A stretch of 64,000 nt of DNA, from positions 49,133,735-49,197,734 of the forward strand of contig NC_079205.1 in assembly GCF_026745355.1 (NCBI RefSeq). Reading direction: 5' to 3'. The position numbers and the translations under genes are program-made. Position 1 is the stretch's first letter, and each line of letters starts with the position of its first letter. A model generated the notes under the pieces. That model worked only from the letters and a program-made list of their open reading frames with translations, was not told where the DNA came from and made no database searches. This stretch comes from Beta vulgaris subsp. vulgaris. Lineage: Eukaryota; Streptophyta; Magnoliopsida; Caryophyllales; Amaranthaceae. Positions 55,715 to 64,000 of the stretch are shown piece after piece.

Positions 55715-55992
55715 GCAAGATCACATGAGAATGCTTCTTACATGAGAAATGAGAATGAATCTCAACCACACGATTGGTTTAGAGTTACAACACTTATTCA
55801 TTAGAGTTATATCACTCTAAAAAAATTTGAATTCAAAAAAAAATGTTTTTTTTTTGAATTTTTTTTCCAAATATTTTATTTTTAGAGTTACGTCACTTTT
55901 TCATTAGAGTTACATCACTTATTCATAAAAGTTATAGCGTGTAAAATTTATTCTCATTTCTCATATAAATATGCATTCTCATATGAACTCAC

Positions 55993-56045
<53 letters not shown>

Positions 56046-59000
56046 CTTAGCTACATCTTCCTGCTCCCAATTTTATAATTTGTACTCACTCTTCAGAACC
56101 TGAGAAATCTTTTCTCCCCTTGCATGTGGACGTAGCTAATGCATTGTTAGTGAACCACGTTAAATAGTGTTTAGATTGTATATGTTTACTCTGGTTGCTC
56201 TTGTTATGACACTTAGTGAAGGTCACTGTGTCTTCCATGTTGAGCATGTTTGACCTTATTTCGACCAACACTTAAAATCTATATGGATTTGGAGATAGGA
56301 CTTGTATTGCATGTGTTTGGACACCATCTCATTTTCTTAGGGTTCGTGAGGTACTTTCTTGTGTGCTTATAGTGTAATTTCCAGGGACACAATTGGTGGT
56401 TATTTTTAAGTCTAAACCAAGAGCTTTAAAGACGGAAATATGTTCCTCTTCATCAGTGTATAAGACAAATTTATTTAATTGCAGCAGTAATCTATGATAG
56501 GGTTTTGAAATTCTGATAGGAGTTCATGATGGAAAAAAATTTGCAGCTGATCCTAGTTTCGAATTTCGGAAAATGTCAGGGGAGAGGAAAGTTATGCCTT
56601 AGCACTTAGCAGTTTAGTCCATTGAAGTCTGCTTAGTATGGTGCAAAGAGGCCATATGCTTGGTCTTGTCGTTGCTCACATTCATGTCAGGGCAAAATAG
56701 TTTATGTAAATGTTGGTTTATGGTTTACTGCAAGCTTGTGAAACTCAGATGTGCTGAACGTGTGGATATATCCTGTGACCTGAAACACTTTTAGTTCTCA
56801 AAGTTTCCTCTTTTGTTGTGAAGTGCTGGTGGACATTGTTGAAGAAGTAGTTCAGAAGGAGCATGCTTCATCTCCAAACAAGCCCATTTATCTGGTCGGA
56901 GATTCCCTTGGAGGATGTCTAGCTCTTGCTGTTGCTGCTCGTAATCCGATGATCGACTTGGTTTTAATACTTGCTAATCCTGGTCAGTCAGCAGGGATGT
57001 ATTAATGTTTGCTAATATCGTCATTATTGCTTCTATTAAAACAACTCTGTTAACAGTTTAATGTGTTCACGATCTGTGGTACTCTATAGCAACATCATTG
57101 GAGATGAGCCAGCTTAAACCATTGTTTCCTATCTTGGAAGCATTGCCGGATGAGCTTCACAATGCAGTTCCATATCTCCTTAGTTTTGTCATGGGTATGT
57201 ATCATTGTCATTGGACGAATCATGTATTTTAATTGTTGTAAATGAATTCACATTGTGGGTTAGTTATGTCAATCATGCTTTACATAGCGCCATAGGGTCC
57301 TTAGGAACCTGCAATGTCTTTGTTTAATTGTAAATACAACTTCATCTTGGTCCAATATCATAAGAAAACGAAGAATATCATAATATGAAAAAAAAGGCCA
57401 ACAGGGGACAAGGTAGAACAAGGTGCTGTCCAAACTTCGAAAGGCTAATAGATCAAAACTAAAAGTTAGGCAAACTTGCTGCATGTTAGGTAGGATACCA
57501 TCTTTGTTATTGCAATGGGTTATGCTGTGTAGATTTGACCACCTTTATCCTGCCTATGGCTTGGTCTTTTCAAAGACATCGGGGTAGTGTTGAAATTAAT
57601 GTTGCTCTTATCTATGTTGTCGTCGCTTCCAAAAGCTTATAAGGGATACATATATATAAAATATGGTCGTAATGGTCGTAGAAGAATTACATGTGACGAC
57701 TTACCCTGAGAGATTTTTGGCACTCGAGCATGCTTGCCCATTCTTTAGTATCTTTTAAAAGAGAGAAATGATATAATTTTCCTAGCTCGAAGTATTAGGA
57801 GTGTTGAGAGGGGTATAGATTAGTCAACTGTGGCTTAGTTGCTACTCTTTTGGGTGCTTCATAACTTAATATCCCCTAAGCCAGTGGCGGATCTTTTAAG
57901 GGGCAGGACTGGGCCTGCCTGAAAGATTTTGAGAAAAAAAAAATACAGCTTGCTATTTTGTCTAGCCCAACAATATGAAGCCCAAAATATTATGGTAGAT
58001 AGTAGGTAGGCTTTACCCATGAGAGGGAAATACCGAAAGAGAAAATGGGAAAAGGGGAGTAGAGGACCCACAAAAGGTCTGTCACTTGCTCTGCCGAATG
58101 ATGTGATGCTATTTTCTTTGTAGGTGCAATGATGCTTACTATTTCTTTCCTTCTTTTTTTAAAAAAAGCTTTGTTTCATATTTTATTAATTACTATATTT
58201 TTTTGTCTTTATCTTTTTTTTTTTTTTCATATACATGATTTACTTTATGACATTTAAAACTTTAAATTTTTAACATTTTTATTTTATATTTTTCCAAAGT
58301 TGAAAATTATCTAAAAATTATATAAATATCATAAATCTATAAAAAAAAGTCATATTGTCTAATTTTAGAATAGTGTCTCCATATCTATAATTAGTTTTTG
58401 GCCCCCGATAACTAAAGTTCTAAGATCCGCCACAGCCCTAAGCTATTCTTAACATAGGAAAGTGTGTTAGCATGCTATTTTCCTTGAGTCGAGATTTTCT
58501 TTTTACAAAACAAACTATTTTGATTTCTTTTTGTGCAAAACTGTAGCTATGGTGAAGATTTATATAGTTGTCCAGATTGAGAATTTGAGTGGGTAGATGA
58601 GCTATGTTTGGATGTGATGGATTGGGCCTCCAAATGGAAAGTTTATGCAAATTTTCCAATTTTGGTCAAGAAATTCCAAGTGCTTATGTATGACTTATGA
58701 CTTAAGATTGAGTTGGTTTTATATCTATTGTTTATAAAGTATAATTGGGGTCGGGAAGGGAATCGAAATCATACTGCTTAACGTGTAAGGCATCTGATAC
58801 CAGCTTACAAGGCCTATATCATAGATTGAAAATACGATTTCGGTCACGGTTGTGGTAACAGTCACGGTGATGCAGGAACGGGATGATGCGGTTGTCAAAC
58901 TGCTGGATATCGGCTTACACCATAAAATATCCCTAAAACCGATCTGAAATGCGGTTTTTTTTACACCGAATTAAAACTCTCCCGCTCCGTTACAGAACGG

Positions 59001-62000
59001 CCATTCTGTAACGGATTTTGGATTTGCCGTTTCGCAAAATCCTGTTACGGAACGCAATAAAAAAAATCACATACTTCTCGCCGCGTTGTGTAACGTGAAC
59101 TCGCCGCGTTAGAACGCTTTTATTCCCGTTACATCCGTTCTTTTCAAACATTTGTCAAATATTTATGATTTAATTATATAGCTAATGAAACATGATATTT
59201 TGATAGATTGGATTATATTATGTTGCAATAATACTTCAAAAATTAAAACAATGCAAATAAGGTTTGAACATATTAATGTGAATTTTTAAAATAAATTTAC
59301 GTCACATCGGCCGCGAAACGTTCTATTCCCTCGTTACAAGCCGTTCCCGCGACAACACGAACATTCTCGCGACCGCATTTTTTTCCCTTGGCTTTACGAT
59401 GCGGGTAATATTGGTTCGTTAGATTTGAAAACCTTTACGACACGAGTAATACGGTACGATGCGGCCGTTGGTTTGACACCGTGGCCTATAATATTGTTTT
59501 GGGAAAAATCTTTCGTTGCTAAGTCCGATTATCTAATAAAAGCTTTAATTCCTATGTGTTACATGATGGATTAAGGGAAAAAAGGTGCCTTGTTGAGACT
59601 TGAGAGTAGTAAAAGATATACTTCTTTCTTAGTGCTTTTACATTTACTATAGTAAGGACAGTTCTTCGATTCTCTTTGATTTTAATAGCTAAGGAACCAT
59701 ACCTTAGATCAGAATGGCATAAGGTTGGGTGCAAGTTTGATGCTGATTAGCATAGTCTCGTCTTTTATAGGTTTTGGCATATGACCTTCCTCTATTAGGT
59801 CTTTTTTCCGATTCGATTGATGATTTTTTTGAAAAAATTCTGCTTATTTGGGCCTCTAGAGTTGAGGAAAAACTTATGGCTTTTGTCACTATTAAGTGCG
59901 TACAAATTGGCTAAAAAATGTGCACATGCACGCTTTCTCTTGACCATATATATTCTACTGAACTATTTGTATATTAATTCCAGGTGAACCAGTGAAGATG
60001 GCAATGGTCAATGTTGACAAGAAGCTTCCTCCTAGTCCAACGATTCGACAATTGTTTGAAAATCTCACTGCTTTGCTGCCACGCCTGTCTGTAAGATTCT
60101 TTTGCTAATTTTTACTAAATATTGTTTTACTGACCACCTTATAGCCTTCCCACATACCAATACATTGCCTTCCGCATCCTGTAAAGGTCTTCATTGTAGA
60201 TTATATCATAAGGAACTGTTGCAGGATGTAAAGACGCAGAAACAAGGAAACACAATTTTTAAAACTCATACCTTTTGAAAATTGTAAAACCACATAATCA
60301 GAAATTATGAATCACAATATTTGCTTGAAAATCTAAAATTTTATTGTTTGTTACCAACAAAAAATTTAAATAAAGAAATTATTGGAAGAAAAGGTCACTT
60401 TAGGATGGTTGAGATCCTTGGGTAAAATAACTTAGGAAAAGTTTTCCCAGAATTTTCTAGAAGTTTTGTGCATCAACTGATATGTTAAAAAGAGTTTCTT
60501 ATTTGTCAAACTATCGGTTGTTAATAATGGATGCCAATCAAAACCATGAGATTCACTTTAAATGTAATTCTTATCTCTTAGTATGTACTCTACCTTTGTT
60601 AGCCACAATAATGTGTGCAACTGGGTTAGGACTTGGGGGTGAATCATTTCTAGTAGAGCTGGCAAAACTTGACCCGGCACGACAATACGACATGAACCTG
60701 ACATGAAATAACGAGTGATTGTTGAAATTCTTTTTCCCACTGATTTAAGCGGGTCAACATGAGTGAATTGCTTAATAAATGGGCAAGTTAGTGTTGGCAT
60801 TTTCAACCTGAAAGTGATACACCTTTACCATATAAGAAAATTATAATATTCTAGCACAATATAAAGGTAAGAGTTAGCATTATCTGAAGTTATTTTTTTA
60901 GAATTTCCAAAATATTATAAAATGATAGGTTATCAACATAATTTCATACAATTGTACAACAAAATCGGACTTCGAGACAGTTATTTATTGAGAAATTTTC
61001 TTGTCAAGTTAAACAAGACCTGACTATTGTGTTTAATTAAACACATTGGGATAGTTTCAAGTGCTTTAATCCATTTGATTAAATGGGTTGGGTTAGTGTC
61101 AAAGGTTTGCAATCCATTTATTGTCTTACATGAACACGAATTCAACAGAACATAACATATATGCCAGCTCTACTTCTAGGACGTAACAGAGTCTGAGCTT
61201 TTACCGTATGAAGTTCTCTTCTTGCACTTTCCAAGAAAACAACCTTTACCGAGTCCAAAATTGTCGACTTGGAGACCATGAAAAGCCAAGTTGAACAACT
61301 ATTAGTGAACAAGGGGAATATTACGGAAAAGAGGGAGTATTTGGTAGTGACATCTGACCTAGCATACATTTAAGATAAATATTCATTTAATTATGAACTC
61401 ATACAATTGTATATTTTATAATAATTCCTTCTTTTGCTATAAGCTTTTTTCATCTCTTATTTGACTATCATATCTTATATCATTCTCAGGTTATATCTGA
61501 TCTCATTCCCAAGGACTCACTTGTTTGGAAGCTTAAGCTGCTCAAATCAGCTGCTGCATATGCCAATTCTCGACTGCATGCTGTCAAAGCTGAAGTGCTT
61601 GTGCTTGCTAGGTTCGTGCAACTGTAATTCACGAAACAGCTGTTTTTGCTTGAGAGGAATGTTTTGGAAAGCCAGAAAAGAACTAAAATTTTAAGTCTTC
61701 ATAAGAAATAATTTAATCAGGAATATAGTAATTTGCTACTTCTATTCAAGATGAGAGACTTGGACAGTTTGATCCCCTGTATATTGACAAAATGATCCCG
61801 TCCCCCTCTGGGAAGCAGCACGGACCTACATTGAGGCAAGTGGCGTCAATTGACACATACAAAAGTTTTTGTTTACCTTTTTTATGGGGCCATTTAGAAA
61901 AAAATAGTGTTTATTGTAGATTCAGCAACTCGAAATACCAATCCCAAAACCTATGGCTGACACCCCAAAACTAAAATCTTGGGTCTGCCGCTATCCCAAT

Positions 62001-63737
62001 AAAGTGTAATAGAAAATAAGAATCCACACATAACTACTGTTGAAGTAAGCTGGATAAGCCTGATCATAACTGAGCTACTACGTTGTTGTTTTCTCAGTTT
62101 TTCGCTGAGATAAGCAGTATGGGTGTTCCAGTGCTATCTTTATTGTTATCTGCATGTAATTGGCAGGTTGCTGTTTATCAATCATTATTGAAAGAGGACT
62201 CTTGCTTCTCACACTGCCTACCTATGTCGTGTTTTGTTCTCTTATCAATTAAAATTAATCTGTACATATTTTTATATGATGCTTATACACTTCAACTGCA
62301 AAAAGAACCATTTTGTTACATCTTAGTAATAACAGAAGAGCCTCTTGATTACTAATACCTAAAGATGTGTAATACTTGTGGGTCTATTTGCCATTTCAGC
62401 TTAAAGGATAACATGCTTCCTAGTGCTGATGAAGCAAAAAGACTTTCTAGGTTGCTGAAGAATTGTGAAGTTCGAACTTTCAAAGAGAATGGGCATACTC
62501 TTTTGCTGGTAGGCTTTCACTATGGTATTGGTTCCTAGATTCTTTACTTTGCTCACATTACTAACAACAATCCGTAGGTGCTGTAAGTCCAGAACTTCCC
62601 CCGTTTCGAGGAAAATCTCATCCACTCCTTTCATCATTAGATAGTCGCCTGCCATATAATCGCCCAAATCAGTTCATTGCTGTGGTAAACTATAGTTGAT
62701 ACCAGGTCACCATGTTGCTCTGGTCTAAACTAAGGCCACCGGCTACTAAAGCTCTCTTCCTTTTCTGTTCATGCCCAAAGATATCCTCTGATGATGCTTT
62801 CTGTTGCTCTAACAACGATCTTTGGGAAAATTATGTAGAGGACCAATAAGCTTAATTTGTGAATTCCAAACCACATAGAGTTGATTATTTTATTTTCCCT
62901 GTGTACTACATAGACTTGAATTCCCTGCTCGTTCACATCCTGATTTTAATTTAGTTGTGACTTGTGACGTCTTGGATGACTGTTTGCAAATCCATTGCAC
63001 TGAGCTCTTAGAGGGGAAAGAAAAACTTATATTTGTCTTTTATTTGATTCTATATGAAAATTTTTGTTTAATGAACCAAGTTGTAGAATATATGTAATCT
63101 TCTAAGCAATATAATGTGAAAGGTGTTTCGATCAAAGGGAAAAAAATTGTGCGTACCTCAAATTCGACAAAGTCATCACAGTTGGCTGTAGTGCTTTGGC
63201 AAGTGAGGTGTTTTATTGATGTTTGGTCTACGTGCAAGATTTATGCAAGCGATATTGGGATATAGGAATTTATTATACGGAAAGGATTAAATTGATTTGT
63301 GCTAAGTTTTCAAAGATTCCTTTAAAATTTAATCAAGTAGCTTGCTCATAGAAAAGGTAGCCCTTGACTAAAACGGTTGTTTCATAAGACCATGTGAATG
63401 TCCTGCTGCAAACAACACTGCAATTGGTACAACTCAATTTTGATTATGCAATTTCAAGGTAATGTAGTTGGGTATTGAATGTTTGATGCATAATATCTTG
63501 CTTTAAACTAGACTACAACTTATGTGCTCACTGGCATCAAGTGTTGTATTAACACTTAAAACAAGTATGACCGTATTGACAATGTGCTGCATTAATGAAA
63601 CAGGAAGATGGCATTAATCTGCTTACTGTCATCAGAGCCACTGGAAAATATCGTCGTTCAAGGAGGCTGGATTATGTCACTGACTTCGTACCTCCAAGTC
63701 TGTCAGAGTTTAAATATGGATTTGATCAATATAGTGG
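53100..63737 (+). CDS. Phytyl ester synthase-like acyltransferase (PES1/PES2 type), chloroplast, first nine coding exons, partial
   Basis: Exons: 53100-53526, 53875-53926, 54447-54502, 56824-56982, 57090-57194, 59984-60090, 61490-61611, 62400-62508, 63604-63737. All are in frame with GT-AG borders, giving 423 residues plus two bases before the edge. The N-terminus M-P-M-T-S-V-L-S-F-R-V-C resembles a transit peptide. L-E-V-L-W-D-D-G and G-G-P-P-R-W-F-S-P-V-E-C-G lead into an alpha/beta-hydrolase fold: L-L-F-L-P-G-M-D-G-V-G, V-G-D-S-L-G-G with Ser206, K-D-N-M-L-P-S with Asp346, N-G-H-T-L-L-L with His375 (triad inferred from family). The missing C-terminal third should be the DAGAT acyltransferase domain. 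The Arabidopsis enzymes (At1g54570, At3g26840) are plastoglobule proteins that esterify phytol released from chlorophyll in senescence and stress. The last exon ends at a donor at 63738, and the rest is intron. Confidence 0.92.
54151..54262. repeat. 56-bp tandem duplication in an intron
   Basis: Units 54151-54206 and 54207-54262 begin AGGTGTGATTTTCCTTAAAT and are essentially identical. Confidence 0.92.
54915..55479. mobile_element. Foldback MITE with ~85-bp terminal repeats, 565 bp
   Basis: The left end TTAGGATTTTTTGTCC.. and the right end read in reverse TTAGGATTTTTTATCC.. match for about 85 bp with few differences. Both carry AACTACCTTTAACTTTCAAG and AAACTACCTTATAAAAAAAT. GCA flanks both sides, a possible 3-bp duplication. 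It sits in intron 3 and has no coding capacity. Confidence 0.8.
55671..55710. repeat. (AT)n microsatellite
   Basis: About 20 AT units. A second (AT)n run lies at about 55996-56040 on the other side of a MITE. Confidence 0.95.
55705..56001. mobile_element. MITE nested in (AT)n, ~300 bp
   Basis: The left end AGAGGCAAGATCACATGAGA and the right end in reverse AGAAGTGAGTTCATATGAGA continue as imperfect inverted repeats for about 55 bp (sharing GAGAATGC and ATGAGAAATGAGAAT). Both ends run into TATATA, so the exact edges are hidden in the microsatellite. Confidence 0.65.
57882..58435. mobile_element. hAT-type non-autonomous element, 554 bp
   Basis: The ends CAGTGGCGGATCTT and AAGATCCGCCACAG are inverted repeats (one mismatch near the tip). 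A perfect 8-bp duplication CCCTAAGC flanks it (57874-57881 and 58436-58443). It sits in intron 5 of the PES-like gene and has no transposase. Confidence 0.82.
58840..59480. repeat. CpG-rich island-like segment with GTAACGG/CCGTTAC motifs in both orientations
   Basis: Within an AT-rich intron this stretch has many copies of GTTACGG/CCGTAACG- and CGGTCACGG-like motifs, denser at its two ends. It looks like a non-autonomous element with subterminal repeats. Clear termini and a target duplication were not found. Confidence 0.45.
60654..61172. mobile_element. hAT-like non-autonomous element, ~519 bp
   Basis: The left end TAGAGCTGGCAAAACTTGAC and the right end GCCAGCTCTA share a 10-bp inverted terminus (TAGAGCTGGC). 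TTCTAG occurs just outside both ends, part of a worn 8-bp duplication. It is in intron 6 of the PES-like gene. Confidence 0.6.
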
Positions 63738-64000
63738 GTAATGATAAAAACTCACACTGTTCTTAGATGTTAGAAATCTGCGACTTATTACAGTTAAATT
63801 TCCTATAACTCTATACAAGATATGCGTCTGCTTTGCTTAACGATTTGTTGTGGACCTTTTAGGAAAATCTCCTAATAGTCTTTGAGTAATTTAGGCTGGG
63901 CTGCATACATCTGGACCTTCCTAGGGCCTAGACCCTGCCTTAGTGGGATTTATACTAGGTTACTGTTAAACCTTTAAAATGAACCTAGATCTAATGCTTT
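63738..64000. other. Intron of the PES-like gene, open at the window edge
   Basis: It follows the donor AGTGG|GTAATG. It is AT-rich and no further exon is seen before the edge. Confidence 0.75.

Overview
This is plant nuclear DNA, almost certainly a eudicot. It is AT-rich, with long GT-AG introns, short CpG-rich leader segments and many transposable elements of typical plant families: MULE, CACTA, hAT, Stowaway, Ty1/copia, gypsy-type LTRs and L1-type LINEs. I see no bacterial, organellar or viral-genome features. The species cannot be named from the sequence.

Host genes, left to right: (1) the first exon of a MATE/DETOXIFICATION transporter, minus strand, running off the left edge (1-230); (2) a broken FLOWERING PROMOTING FACTOR 1-like gene (17326-17653); (3) an orphan first exon that looks like a plastid transit peptide (21233-21369); (4) a complete WD40 gene of the WDR48/UAF1 type, closest from memory to Arabidopsis At3g05090/LRS1, with a leader exon and 17 coding exons giving 764 residues (28131-38508); (5) the 5' two-thirds of a phytyl ester synthase-like acyltransferase gene (nine coding exons, 53100-63737, continuing past the right edge).

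Mobile DNA fills the rest. Region 396-5372 is a MULE with a perfect 9-bp target duplication, roughly 115-bp terminal repeats, mirrored arrays of six palindromes at each end, and a decayed transposase joined to a plant mobile domain (PMD) gene. Region 5.6-12.2 kb holds a TRIM-like remnant, a 1321-bp CACTA element, a Stowaway MITE and a dead minus-strand LINE. Region 12206-17260 is a copia element with identical LTRs but three pol frameshifts. Region 18.4-24.2 kb holds a foldback, a gypsy-type LTR and a 2.1-kb probable solo LTR. Region 41011-48292 is a full-length LINE with two intact overlapping ORFs, a poly(A) tail and a 14-bp target duplication. Region 49.6-52.5 kb is a dead copia fragment carrying a nested hAT-like insertion. 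The introns of gene 5 carry at least four more small inverted-repeat elements.

For the hunt, the strongest items are the LINE ORF1, which is unusually long and looks like a DUF4283-CCHC protein fused in frame to a second module that begins with promoter-like sequence and carries a DLNLPP (EAR-type) motif, and the MULE with its palindrome arrays and transposase-PMD junction. A recurring layout is also notable: each of the five host genes or fragments has a transposable element close to its 5' end. The host genes show no operon-like or pathway relationship to each other.
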